A stretch of 64,000 bases of DNA. Origin: an uncultured Collinsella sp. (GTDB taxonomy: Bacteria > Actinomycetota > Coriobacteriia > Coriobacteriales > Coriobacteriaceae). Location: the NCBI GenBank assembly GCA_902497025.1, contig CABVDJ010000006.1:1-64000 (forward strand), given 5' to 3'. The notes beneath the pieces are model-generated. The model ran no database searches, had not been told where the DNA came from, and was given only the letters and a program-made list of their open reading frames with translations. Both the position numbers and the translations under genes were made by a program. The stretch's first letter is position 1; each line of letters opens with the position of its first letter. This document shows positions 1-8,064 of this stretch, one piece after another.

Positions 1-240
1 CTCGCGGCTCATCCGGTCCGACCGGGCCGCGCGGCAAGGAGATATATTGCCAGACTGCGAAGCTCTGTGGGACGTCAATTCCACTCTTCACAAGTCCTAC
101 ACAATATATCGCTTCCTATATAAGACATAGAAAGGCGGGTGCAGAAATACTGCACGTATCAGATGATGACCCTTCGGTTAAGAGATATATAAAGATCGGT
201 CACCTGTAAGCGTCTATCTACCCGCGCTTTTGCTATATAA
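1..240. other. AT-rich intergenic stretch, no gene seen
   Basis: No convincing reading frame is present. The stretch is AT-rich compared with the coding DNA and carries the motif ATATA several times (near 43, 105, 117, 184 and 234). GATATATTG at 41-49 is the perfect inverse of CAATATATC at 102-110. It may be the upstream control region of a minus-strand gene lying to the left of the window, but nothing here proves that. Confidence 0.35.
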
Positions 241-255
241 ACCAGCGCTTTAGAT

Positions 256-291
256 AAAAAGAGGGAGCGCCGCGCACAACGCGACACTCCC
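256..291 (-). terminator. intrinsic terminator of the infC-rpmI-rplT operon
   Basis: On the minus strand a 12-bp arm, GGGAGTGTCGCG, pairs with CGCGGCGCTCCC across a 5-nt loop, with one mismatch or wobble. It is followed by CTCTTTTTAT. It lies just downstream of the rplT stop codon, as expected for the end of this operon. Confidence 0.85.
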
Positions 292-312
292 CTAGCGATT
301 CAAGAGAATCTA

Positions 313-672
313 TTAGGCCTCGAGAGCCTTCTTGGCGATGGTAGCCAGCTCGTTGAAGGACTCGATGTCCTCGTAAGCCATCTGAGCCAGGACCTTGCGG
401 TCGAGCTCGATGCCGGCAACCTTCAGGCCGTGCATGAACTGAGAGTAAGAGATGTCGTTCAGGCGAGCAGCAGCGTTGATACGAGTGATCCAGAGAGAAC
501 GAATCTCGCGCTTCTTGTTGCGGCGATCACGATACTGATACTGCAGGGAGTGCTGGACCTGCTCTTTAGCATGCTTGTAAGTACGCGAAGCGGCACCGTA
601 GTAACCCTTCGCACGGTGCATAACGGTACGGCGCTTCTTCTTGGCGGCAACAGCGCGCTTAATACGTGCCAT
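313..672 (-). CDS. rplT: 50S ribosomal protein L20
   Basis: This is a 119-residue protein of the usual L20 length. It has the basic N-terminus MARIKRAVAAKKKRR and the conserved RDRRNKKREIRSLWITRINAAAR stretch around residues 48-70. L20 binds 23S rRNA early in large-subunit assembly, and in Bacillus subtilis it also represses its own operon. It is the last gene of infC-rpmI-rplT. The spacing to rpmI is 46 nt, an AGGAG ribosome binding site precedes the ATG, and a strong terminator follows. Identification is firm. Confidence 0.98.
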   Translation of the reverse strand: MARIKRAVAAKKKRRTVMHRAKGYYGAASRTYKHAKEQVQHSLQYQYRDRRNKKREIRSLWITRINAAARLNDISYSQFMHGLKVAGIELDRKVLAQMAYEDIESFNELATIAKKALEA

Positions 673-718
673 GTTCTATCAACTCCTAGACGGTAAAACG
701 AAAAACGGGAACGCGAAC

Positions 719-910
719 TTAGGCGAGACGCGACTTGATGACCTTGCGGTCGGCAGCGGCGATCTCGGTCTCCTGACGGAAGCCACGCTTACGCTTGGTG
801 GACTTCTTGCTCAGGATGTGGCTCTTGAAAGCCTTGGCGCGCATAAGCTTGCCGGTACCAGTCTTGCGGAAACGCTTCTTGGTGCCGCTGTGGGACTTCA
901 TCTTAGGCAT
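719..910 (-). CDS. rpmI: 50S ribosomal protein L35
   Basis: A 63-residue basic protein beginning [20 protein letters not shown], the L35 signature. It is a structural protein of the large ribosomal subunit. It sits between infC and rplT in the conserved bacterial order, with AAGGAG 6 nt before the ATG. Length and sequence are typical and no anomaly is seen. Confidence 0.98.
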   Translation of the reverse strand: MPKMKSHSGTKKRFRKTGTGKLMRAKAFKSHILSKKSTKRKRGFRQETEIAAADRKVIKSRLA

Positions 911-942
911 GAAATACTCCTTAATCGGTTACAGAACACTAG

Positions 943-1497
943 TTACTTGGTATCGCTTGCCGCTTTATCCTCATCGAAGGCGCCCTTAATCGGGGCGAGC
1001 AGCATAAGCATGTTACGGCCTTCCATCTTAGGCTTGGACTCGACCGTAGCGTAAGGCTTGAGATCCTCGGCGAGACGCTCGAGAACGTTAAGGCCCTGCT
1101 CCGGGTGAGCCATCTCACGGCCGCGGAACATGATGGTGATCTTAACGCGTGCGCCCTTCTTGAGGAAACGCAGAACGTGGCCCTTCTTGGTCTCGTAGTC
1201 GCCAACGTCGATCTTGGGTCGGAACTTCATTTCCTTGACCTCGACCTTGGACTGGTTCTTACGAGCGGCCTTGGCCTTCATGGCCTGCTGGTACTTGAAC
1301 TTACCGTAGTCCATGACCTTGCAGACCGGCGGCTCCGCGTTGGGAGCGATCTCGACCAGGTCGAGACCCTGATCGTCGGCGACGCGCTGGGCATCGCGGA
1401 TGGCGAACAGGCCGAGCTGAGAGCCATCGACGCCAATCAAACGGCACGAAGATGCAGTGATCTCGTCGTTGATGCGGGTGTCATCAGACTTAGCTAT
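943..1497 (-). CDS. infC: translation initiation factor IF-3, probable ATA start
   Basis: IF-3 binds the 30S subunit, checks start-codon pairing and prevents premature joining of 50S. The N-domain motif TRINDEI, the inter-domain linker and the C-domain (KFRPKIDVGDYETKKGH, then RGREMAHPEQG) are all present. An ATG at 1512 would also open the frame, but the sequence GGAGGT (1510-1505) lies inside that extension. It is placed 7 nt before an in-frame ATA codon at 1497-1495, which gives the protein (M)AKSDDTRINDEI. IF-3 genes classically use rare AUU, AUC or AUA starts for autoregulation, so ATA is taken as the start. The product is about 184 aa, first gene of its operon. Confidence 0.9.
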   Translation of the reverse strand: MAKSDDTRINDEITASSCRLIGVDGSQLGLFAIRDAQRVADDQGLDLVEIAPNAEPPVCKVMDYGKFKYQQAMKAKAARKNQSKVEVKEMKFRPKIDVGDYETKKGHVLRFLKKGARVKITIMFRGREMAHPEQGLNVLERLAEDLKPYATVESKPKMEGRNMLMLLAPIKGAFDEDKAASDTK

Positions 1498-1503
1498 TTT
1501 CCC

Positions 1504-1650
1504 TACCTCCATTCATAAAAAAATAACCCGGCGCTTCACAGCAACCAGGTCGTACACATAGACTTCCTCGGTTTGAGGAAGGGAATCTAAGTTGTATGAC
1601 CAGTCAGCTGCTCATTGGCGCCAAAAGGTGGGAACCCTCGGGTTCCTCTT
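1504..1650 (-). promoter_or_regulatory. infC operon leader with attenuator-like hairpin
   Basis: Upstream of infC on the minus strand, ACCTGG (1550-1545) can pair with CCGGGT (1531-1526). That is followed by TA and seven T residues (1523-1517), which gives a weak intrinsic terminator immediately before the infC ribosome binding site. Two further hairpins precede it: CTTCCTC/GAGGAAG at 1563-1581 and GGAACC/GGTTCC at 1631-1646. Leader attenuation by L20 is known for this operon in Bacillus. Whether it applies here is inference. Confidence 0.45.
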
Positions 1651-1714
1651 TAGGGCATTGCGGGAACAACGCCTTGCGAATAATAACACGTACAGCGCGT
1701 TATCACATTACGTA

Positions 1715-1782
1715 CACGAAAAAGAGGCCTTGACCCCCTTGAACGCTCACTTGCATGTATGGTGCCCGAGGCGAGACTCGAA
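1715..1782. repeat. degenerate copy of tRNA-Leu 3' end plus terminator
   Basis: These 68 bp match 1898-1967 almost throughout, offset by about 183-185 bp. The match covers the last 19 or so nt of the tRNA acceptor/T arm, the encoded CCA, the spacer and a decayed version of the terminator. Homology stops inside the T arm, so no second functional tRNA is encoded. It resembles a tRNA-end duplication left by integration or unequal recombination. Confidence 0.75.
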
Positions 1783-1897
1783 GGGCCTTCGCTTCACGAA
1801 GCCCCGGGCTTCGGGCGCGTGGCGCCCTCGCCACGCTCCGCTACAAACAGGCCACAGGCCTGTTTGCTTAACGCTTCGCGCGCTCACGCGAGTTCGG

Positions 1898-1967
1898 CAC
1901 GAAAAAGGGGGCCGCAACCCCCCTTGAACGCTCACCTGCATGTATGGTGCCCGAGGCGAGACTCGAA
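1898..1967. repeat. parent copy of tRNA 3'-end direct repeat
   Basis: This is the 70-bp partner of the degenerate copy at 1715-1782. It overlaps the terminator and the 3' end of the intact tRNA-Leu. The 115 bp between the two copies contain only small palindromes, for example AAACAGG/CCTGTTT near 1846-1866. Confidence 0.7.
1902..1926 (-). terminator. terminator of tRNA-Leu
   Basis: On the minus strand AAGGGGGG and CCCCCTT pair across TTGCGG and run into TTTTTC. It begins about 20 nt after the tRNA 3' end. Confidence 0.75.
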
Positions 1968-2031
1968 CTCGCACGTTGTTGCCAACGGTGGATTTTGAGT
2001 CCACTGCGTCTGCCAATTCCGCCACTCGGGC
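1945..2031 (-). tRNA. tRNA-Leu, anticodon CAA
   Basis: The acceptor stem GCCCGAG/CTCGGGC encloses a class II tRNA with a long variable arm and an encoded ACCA end, 87 nt in all. The anticodon stem GTGGA/TCCAC holds loop CTCAAAA, so the anticodon is CAA, reading UUG. The T loop is GTTCGAGTC. The gene is on the minus strand and ends in its own terminator. Confidence 0.95.
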
Positions 2032-2070
2032 ACGTAATGCGTGAGTTAGTTTATCACAGCTTTCTACCGA

Positions 2071-3504
2071 TTAGTCCGAAAATGGAACTTCGAGCATTTC
2101 GATGAGTTCGACCGTGCGGAGCATCTCACGTTGACGGCATCCGCGACCGTCGACCGAAGCCTCACCCATCTGGTTATCGTAAGGGTCCTCGCGCATGCCG
2201 TCGAAAGAGGGCTCAAACTCTGCCTGGAATCGATTGTTGGCCACCATACGCCACGGGTCGAGATTGCCAAAGTAGTGACGGCGGCGCCACTCCTCCCCCA
2301 TCCTGCGAGCAGAAGATCCAAATGACACGTCGGCGTTGAGCCAACCGGTCTGCGGCGTATAGAACTCTGCCCAGTCGTGCGACCCCACCGAATCGGGCGC
2401 AACATACAGGCCGCTCTGCCAACGGGCAGGCACGCCCGCGATACGGCACATGGTGATAAACGTGAGCGCCATAACGCCGCAATCGCCGCGGAGCGAATGC
2501 ACACAGTCATCAGCGATGGAGCCCAAAAGCAGGTACGGCGGCTGATAGCGATAATCGATATGCTGCGTTAGATAATCGTAGATAGCGCGGGCGCGGTCGA
2601 GCGGATCCTCGAGTCCGTCAACAACACTGGCCGTCAGCTGCTGCAGATACGGCGTAAATGCAATGTGTGGACGGTCCTCGGAAATATCCTCGGGCAGAGG
2701 CGCGTCCATACGCGGATGAACAGGAAGTGTGCCACCGTAGACATCACAATAAGCAGCATCGATGTGATAACGATAGGTCACCGAGAATGAGCGTTCACTC
2801 GAAGAAGACCACGAGGCGGTACGCGCCGGAGCGTTCGCGGGAGCAACAGCACCTTCCGGCGTCATGTCGAGAATCTCGACCCGAGACTGCTGACGGCAGG
2901 CAGCCGCGACGGGAAGCCAAGCGCAAACGGTCTCCCCCTCCAGAGCGCCGGGGACAGACACGGACGCTTTAAGCGTAATGACGCGAGCCAATCCGTTTTG
3001 CGACTCCATCTCCTTGAGCATCTCGTTGCGCAGTGCAATTCCGTCCGTAGGGTCGGGCCGCATGCCGGGGACCTCTTTGGGATATACGCGAAGCGAATCG
3101 AGGAAGTTGTCGAGAACGAACAGCTCGCCATCGATAAAGCGCCAGTCAATACGCTTGCGATCAATCAGGTCGTCAAACTGCTCCTCGGTAAACTCAGGCC
3201 ACTCCTCGCGAATCATCGCAATAGCCCGAGCGCGCGACACCGAAAAATGAAGCGGCGTCTCAAGCATGCGATACCGCTCGGCACGAACGCAAGCCGCCAG
3301 CGAAGGCTCAGGATTCTGCCCCAAAAGGCGATCACAAGCCGCAGCAGCCTGCGTCAGATATCCGGCATCCTTGAGACGAAGAATCTCGGGCGGCAGTCCA
3401 ATATCGAGATGACGAAAATCATCACAGCAAACATCAACAGAGCAACCAACAGGGCCCTCGTCAACAACCTTCCCATCCGAAGGCAGCACATTAATAACAG
3501 CCAT
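2071..3504 (-). CDS. transglutaminase-like superfamily protein
   Basis: A 477-residue protein. The C-terminal third has the transglutaminase/protease fold motifs. LRGDCGVMA carries the nucleophile Cys (about residue 342), SHDWAEFY the His (about 376) and LNADVSFG the Asp (about 392), so the catalytic triad is complete. The N-terminal two-thirds has no recognisable domain and no signal peptide, so a cytosolic enzyme acting on peptides or protein amide bonds is plausible; the substrate is unknown. The ATG at 3504 is preferred to the GTG at 3522 because GGAG lies 7 nt before it. It stands alone between the tRNA and the fba region. Confidence 0.75.
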   Translation of the reverse strand: MAVINVLPSDGKVVDEGPVGCSVDVCCDDFRHLDIGLPPEILRLKDAGYLTQAAAACDRLLGQNPEPSLAACVRAERYRMLETPLHFSVSRARAIAMIREEWPEFTEEQFDDLIDRKRIDWRFIDGELFVLDNFLDSLRVYPKEVPGMRPDPTDGIALRNEMLKEMESQNGLARVITLKASVSVPGALEGETVCAWLPVAAACRQQSRVEILDMTPEGAVAPANAPARTASWSSSSERSFSVTYRYHIDAAYCDVYGGTLPVHPRMDAPLPEDISEDRPHIAFTPYLQQLTASVVDGLEDPLDRARAIYDYLTQHIDYRYQPPYLLLGSIADDCVHSLRGDCGVMALTFITMCRIAGVPARWQSGLYVAPDSVGSHDWAEFYTPQTGWLNADVSFGSSARRMGEEWRRRHYFGNLDPWRMVANNRFQAEFEPSFDGMREDPYDNQMGEASVDGRGCRQREMLRTVELIEMLEVPFSD

Positions 3505-3620
3505 ACCAAAACTCCAAGCCACTAGAATCCTTGAAGTCCATTGTAACGAGATAAAAAGAAAGCCCCAACAAGGGAGCCATCAGCACCGCCGAACGGTAGT
3601 CAAATAATGAATTCCGCCCA

Positions 3621-3697
3621 GTAACCCTGTAGCGAGTTAACAAAGGAGGCCCCGTTCACCCGGAGCTTTTCCCATTGCGCGACTTCTGGCAAAGCCA
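3621..3697. repeat. first copy of ~77-bp tandem repeat
   Basis: The segment starting GTAACCCTG and containing GCGCGACTTCTGGCAA recurs 99 bp later at 3720-3796 with about a quarter of positions changed. This copy lacks a matching right arm, so it does not form the long hairpin that the second copy does. Confidence 0.6.
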
Positions 3698-3719
3698 GTA
3701 GCCATCTTAATTCAGACTC

Positions 3720-3834
3720 GTAACCCTGCGGCGTTAAACGAAGGAAGCCCCGTCCCCCGGAACTGTTTCCTTGGCGCGACTTCTGGCAAGGTCAGGTGAG
3801 CGCAAAGGAAACAGTGTAGGGAGACGGGGCTTCC
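3720..3834. repeat. second repeat copy forming a 35-bp-arm hairpin
   Basis: The left arm 3743-3777 and right arm 3800-3834 are 35 nt each and pair with only a few mismatches across a 22-nt loop. Key ends are GGAAGCCCCGTC and GACGGGGCTTCC. It lies 20 nt beyond the fba stop on the transcribed strand, so it may end the fba message or protect its 3' end. No long T-run follows, so a REP-like element is equally possible. Confidence 0.7.
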
Positions 3835-3854
3835 GGCGGGAAGTTTAGCGACGC

Positions 3855-4721
3855 TTACGCCTTGTTGACGGAGCCAAACTCCTCCATGAGCTCCTTGGTG
3901 CGGGCAACGATGTTGTCGCGACCAGGCTTGAGGAGCTTGCGGGGGTCAAAGCCCTTGCCCTGCTGATCCTTGCCGGCCTCGATGTACTCGCGGACGCCCT
4001 TGGCGAAGACGAGCTGCAGGTCGGTGTTGACGTTGATCTTGGAGATGCCCAGGGAGATGGCCTTCTTGATCTGATCCTCGGGGATGCCGGTGCCACCGTG
4101 CAGGACGAGGGGCAGGTCGCCGGTCTGAGCCTTGATCTCGCCCAGGCGCTCGAAGGAAAGGCCAGCCCAGTCAGCGGGATACACGCCGTGGATGTTGCCG
4201 ATGCCGCAGGCGAGGAAGTCGACGCCCAGGTCAGCAATCTGCTTGCACTCAGCAGGATCAGCGAGCTCGCCGCTGGAGGTCACGCCGTCCTCGGTACCGC
4301 CGATGCCGCCGACCTCGGCCTCGATGGACATGCCCTTGGAGTGAGCAAGCTCAACGAGCTCCTTGGTGCGGTCGAGGTTAAGCTGGAAGGTCTCCTCGTG
4401 AGAGCCGTCATACATGATGGACGTGAAGCCGGCCTCGATGCACTTGAAGCAGTCCTCGTAAGAACCGTGATCGAGGTGAAGGGCGACGGGAACGGTAACG
4501 CCCGTGGCCTCGACGGCAGCCTTGACCATGTCGGCGCAGACCTTGAAACCGCCCATCCACTTAGCGGCACCAGCGGTGCACTGAAGGATCAGCGGAGACT
4601 TGGCCTCCTCGGCGGCCTGGAGAATAGCCAGGGTCCACTCGAGGTTGTTGGTGTTGAAGGCACCGAGACCATACTTGCCGGCCTCGGCCTTCTTGAGCAT
4701 GTCTGCTGCGTTGACGAGCAT
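3855..4721 (-). CDS. fba: class II fructose-bisphosphate aldolase
   Basis: A zinc-dependent aldolase that splits fructose 1,6-bisphosphate into dihydroxyacetone phosphate and glyceraldehyde 3-phosphate in glycolysis. The protein begins MLVNAADMLKKAEAGKYGLGAFN. It has the metal/catalytic motif VALHLDHGSYEDC, the IEAEVGGIGGTEDG loop, LVLHGGTGIPEDQ and ISKINVNTDL. The length is 288 aa, normal for the family. The frame stays open to 4988, but AGGAGG sits 7 nt before the ATG at 4721, and the longer version would run into the next gene, so the short start is used. It is monocistronic, with a hairpin repeat downstream. Confidence 0.95.
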   Translation of the reverse strand: MLVNAADMLKKAEAGKYGLGAFNTNNLEWTLAILQAAEEAKSPLILQCTAGAAKWMGGFKVCADMVKAAVEATGVTVPVALHLDHGSYEDCFKCIEAGFTSIMYDGSHEETFQLNLDRTKELVELAHSKGMSIEAEVGGIGGTEDGVTSSGELADPAECKQIADLGVDFLACGIGNIHGVYPADWAGLSFERLGEIKAQTGDLPLVLHGGTGIPEDQIKKAISLGISKINVNTDLQLVFAKGVREYIEAGKDQQGKGFDPRKLLKPGRDNIVARTKELMEEFGSVNKA

Positions 4722-4915
4722 AAAAGAAACCTCCTGTAAGGTTGCTCCGATAACGCCTGAGATTTTACCACGGCGCACCCGACCATAAACGTTCGTTTGT
4801 TCACGAATATCGTCCAAACAGACTTTTTTGACCGTTTGCCCTACGGAATCGACCCGTTGGGGAAAAATAGCTTGACGATTGAGTGCTCTTCGTGGTTCGA
4901 AAGACGGCTTCGAGC

Positions 4916-5599
4916 CTACATCTGCATAAACGGATTCTGCATAAGTTCGCGCGCCATCGTGGTCGAATCGCCATGGCCCGTCAAGCAAACGGTATCGGGC
5001 GGAAGCGTCTTGGCAAGTTTGGAGAGCGAGCGCATAATCGCCGCCTCGTCACCGCCGGAAAGATCGGTACGACCGTGGCTGCCCGGGAAAAGCGTGTCGC
5101 CCACAAAGGCGATGTTCCCCTGCTCGGTCGCGGCGAACAGGACGATGCCGCCCGGCGTATGCCCCGGCGTCTCGATCACCTGCAGGCAGATATCGCCCAA
5201 TTCAATCGTATCGCCCTCGGCAAGCAGCCGCGTCGGCTCGCCCGGATCGGGCGTCTCGATGCCCCACATGGCGCGCTGCTCCTCGATATTTGAGCGAGGT
5301 ACCGTCACGTCCTTAGCGCACAACTCATATAGTGCGCCGTCGCCAACGACAGCTCGAACCCCGGCGACCCCGCCAAGATGGTCGGCATGACCGTGCGTGC
5401 AGACAGAGCCGAGTACGCGAACCTCGGGATGCGCGGTGCGGATATGCTCCACAAGACGCTCGCCCTCCCACGCCGGATCGACGATTAAGCACTCGTCATT
5501 CGAAATCACGGCGTAACTGTTGGTCTGAATGGGGCCGTTGACGAGCGCCTCAATCGAAGCCGCACCTCGGGGTGTCAGGTCCAAAGTCATATCGCCCAT
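4916..5599 (-). CDS. MBL-fold metallo-hydrolase (glyoxalase II-like)
   Basis: A metallo-beta-lactamase-fold hydrolase of 227 aa. It carries the metal-binding motif THGHADHLGG near residue 70, further metal ligands in ETPGHTPGG and FVGDTLFPG, and the distal GHGDST. Proteins of this size and motif set are usually annotated as hydroxyacylglutathione-hydrolase-like; the true thioester or other substrate is not shown by the sequence. The ATG at 5599 lies 8 nt after AAGGAGG, whereas the ATG at 5605 is too close to it, so 5599 is chosen. A terminator separates it from relA. Confidence 0.85.
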   Translation of the reverse strand: MGDMTLDLTPRGAASIEALVNGPIQTNSYAVISNDECLIVDPAWEGERLVEHIRTAHPEVRVLGSVCTHGHADHLGGVAGVRAVVGDGALYELCAKDVTVPRSNIEEQRAMWGIETPDPGEPTRLLAEGDTIELGDICLQVIETPGHTPGGIVLFAATEQGNIAFVGDTLFPGSHGRTDLSGGDEAAIMRSLSKLAKTLPPDTVCLTGHGDSTTMARELMQNPFMQM

Positions 5600-5614
5600 G
5601 CGCATACCCTCCTT

Positions 5615-5653
5615 CTAAAATACGTTCGAGGCACCAAACGATGCCTCGAACGT
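5615..5653 (-). terminator. terminator after relA
   Basis: ACGTTCGAGGCA (5622-5633) and TGCCTCGAACGT (5642-5653) form a perfect 12-bp stem with an 8-nt loop. On the minus strand it runs into ATTTTAG. It lies between relA and the MBL hydrolase gene. Confidence 0.75.
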
Positions 5654-5688
5654 AACCAATTATCTATGATGCTGAGAGGCTCTCGCAC

Positions 5689-8049
5689 CTACACACGACG
5701 CTTGAGCTGAGCTCCGCCTTCGCCGGGCATAAGACGGCGAGCGTCGTAGACCGAATCGACACTGCTGATGGAAGCCAGCAGCGGATCCAGACCACTCGCG
5801 TCCGAGATCTCGACCATAAAGCGCAGGGTTGCAATACCCTCGCGGTTGGTCGACGTGGCGGCAGAAAGGATATTGCCGCCCGCATCGCCAATGGCAATGG
5901 TGACATCCTTGAGCAAGCCCATGCGGTCCAGACACTCGACCACGATCTCGACCTGGAAGAGGGTGTCGGCAGCGCCGTCCCACTCCACATCGATCATGCG
6001 CTCGGGATGTTCCATAAGACCCTTGACGTTGGGACAGTTGGCGCGATGCACCGAAACGCCACGACCGCGCGTGATGAAGCCGACAATGTCGTCGCCCGTC
6101 ACGGGGTTGCAGCAATGAGCCAGACGGACCAGCAGGCCGCTGTTGCTCTCGCCCTTGACGATAATGCCGTTACTTGCGCTCTTGCCACGCTTTTGCGGCT
6201 TGCGGTTGGAGCCGCGGGCCGGCTGTTTCACGACCTCGGCGATAGCCTCGGCCTTGGTGAGCTGTTCCTCGGGCTTGGGGTCCAAGATTTGCTCGACCTT
6301 ATTGCCCACAGCGCGCGGGGCAACCTTGCCGGCGCCGACGGCGGCAAACAGGTCCTCGAGCTGCTTGAAGTTAAACTGCTCTGCCACGGCATTGAGCGCA
6401 CGCGTCGAACGCGGCGTAGAAATGCCATAGCCACGCTTACGCAGGTCCTTGGCCAGCATATCGCGACCGGTAGCAGCGTCGTCGTCCTTGGTCGCGGCGG
6501 CAAAGTAGCGACGGATCTTGGACTTGGCCGAAGGCGTCTTGACGATCTTGAGCCAATCACGCGACGGCTTGGAACTCTTGTTAGTCAGGATTTCAACGCG
6601 GTCGCCCGTCTTGATCTCGTGCGTGAGCGGGGCCACCGCACCGTTGATCTTAGCGCCGACGCAGTGGTTTCCCACCTCGGTGTGAACGGCGTAGGCAAAG
6701 TCGAGCGGCGTGGAGCCGGCACGAAGCGCCATGACCTCGCCCTTGGGCGTAAAGACGAAGATCTCCTGATCGAAGAGGTCGACCTTCAGCGAGTGCAGGT
6801 ATTCCTTGGCATCGGTGATCTCGTCGGAAGCCGCCCAATCGAGCGAATGTTTGAGCCAGTTGATCTGGTCGTCCAAACGTTGAGCGTCATTGGTCTTGGA
6901 AGCAGACGATCCGCCCGACTTCTTATATAGCCAGTGGGCGGCAATGCCGTACTCGGCCTGCTCATGCATCTCGTAGGTTCGAATCTGAATCTCGAGCGGA
7001 CGGGCCGTGGGGCCGATAACCGTCGTATGGAGCGACTGGTAGTTATTGACCTTGGGCATGGCGATATAGTCTTTAAAGCGACCGGGCATGGGGTGCCACA
7101 GCGTATGCACCGCGCCGAGCGTGGAGTAGCAATCGCGCACCGAATGCGTGATGACGCGCAGTGCCACCAGGTCGTAGATCTCGGAAAATTCCTTGCCCTT
7201 GCGCTTCATCTTTTGGTAGATGGACCAATAGTGCTTGGAGCGGCCGTTGATCTGGAAGTCCTCCAGACCAATGCGGTTGAGTTCATCGGTAAGCGTCTTG
7301 ATGGTCTCGGCAAGATAGCGCTCACGGACCTCGCGCGACTCCGCCACCATGCGCGCGATGCGCTGGTAGGCATCGGGCTCCAGGTAGAAGAAGGACAGGT
7401 CCTCGAGCTCCCACTTAATAGAGCTCATGCCCAGGCGGTCGGCCAGGGGCGCATACACGTCCATGGTCTCGCGAGCCTTAAACAGGCGACGGTCCTCACG
7501 CAGGGCTGCAAGGGTACGCATGTTGTGCAGGCGGTCGGCAAGCTTAACGATGATGACGCGGATGTCCTTGGACATGGCGAGGAACATCTTGCGCAGCGTG
7601 AGGGCCTGCTTCTCGTCCATGCTGTCGACTTCGATGTTGGTGAGCTTGGTCACGCCATCGACGAGCTCGGCCACCGTATTGCCAAACAGGCCGGAAACAT
7701 CGGCGAGCGAGGTCTCGGTATCCTCGACGGTATCGTGCAGCAGCGCGGCACACACCACATCGCAGTCCATCTTGAGATCGGCCAAAATGATGGCAACCTC
7801 GACGGGATGGTTGATGTACATCTCGCCCGAGCGGCGCTTTTGGTTGCAGTGCTTCTCGGCGGCAAAGCAATAGGCCTGCTCAACCTTAGAAAAGTCGTCC
7901 TCATTCATATATTTGAGGCACAGGCGCTCCAGCTTGTCGTAGCTGTCCGCCATAATCTCGGGCGGCAGCTCATCGGCATGCTTATAGTGCTCCATCTCCG
8001 AAAACGGCTGGAGGGTGGAATCATGGGCGGTACGGGCTGCGGCATCCAT
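5689..8049 (-). CDS. relA: bifunctional (p)ppGpp synthetase/hydrolase (RelA/SpoT)
   Basis: A long RSH enzyme of 786 aa that makes and degrades (p)ppGpp in the stringent response. Domains in order are the HD hydrolase (about 70-220, with ALLHDTVEDT at 101-111 and the HD pair intact), the synthetase (about 260-400, with GRFKDYIAMPKVNNYQSLHTTV), the TGS domain (about 440-510, FVFTPKGEVMALRAGSTPLDFAYAVHTEVG), the conserved helical/Zn-finger-like region (AHCCNPVTGDDIVGFITRGRG) and a C-terminal ACT domain. Both active centres look intact, so it is probably bifunctional. The start is supported by AAGGGG 6 nt upstream. It lies 15 nt after recJ and is probably co-transcribed with it. Confidence 0.95.
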   Translation of the reverse strand: MDAAARTAHDSTLQPFSEMEHYKHADELPPEIMADSYDKLERLCLKYMNEDDFSKVEQAYCFAAEKHCNQKRRSGEMYINHPVEVAIILADLKMDCDVVCAALLHDTVEDTETSLADVSGLFGNTVAELVDGVTKLTNIEVDSMDEKQALTLRKMFLAMSKDIRVIIVKLADRLHNMRTLAALREDRRLFKARETMDVYAPLADRLGMSSIKWELEDLSFFYLEPDAYQRIARMVAESREVRERYLAETIKTLTDELNRIGLEDFQINGRSKHYWSIYQKMKRKGKEFSEIYDLVALRVITHSVRDCYSTLGAVHTLWHPMPGRFKDYIAMPKVNNYQSLHTTVIGPTARPLEIQIRTYEMHEQAEYGIAAHWLYKKSGGSSASKTNDAQRLDDQINWLKHSLDWAASDEITDAKEYLHSLKVDLFDQEIFVFTPKGEVMALRAGSTPLDFAYAVHTEVGNHCVGAKINGAVAPLTHEIKTGDRVEILTNKSSKPSRDWLKIVKTPSAKSKIRRYFAAATKDDDAATGRDMLAKDLRKRGYGISTPRSTRALNAVAEQFNFKQLEDLFAAVGAGKVAPRAVGNKVEQILDPKPEEQLTKAEAIAEVVKQPARGSNRKPQKRGKSASNGIIVKGESNSGLLVRLAHCCNPVTGDDIVGFITRGRGVSVHRANCPNVKGLMEHPERMIDVEWDGAADTLFQVEIVVECLDRMGLLKDVTIAIGDAGGNILSAATSTNREGIATLRFMVEISDASGLDPLLASISSVDSVYDARRLMPGEGGAQLKRRV

Positions 8050-8064
8050 CGAGGTCCCCTTCCC

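Noticed and set aside
1747..2025. 92-codon frame MAELADAVDSKST on the minus strand
   Set aside because: It is the translation of the tRNA-Leu gene, a common annotation artefact.
4722..4988. N-terminal extension of aldolase
   Set aside because: No aldolase homology, it overlaps the neighbouring hydrolase gene, and AGGAGG lies before ATG 4721.
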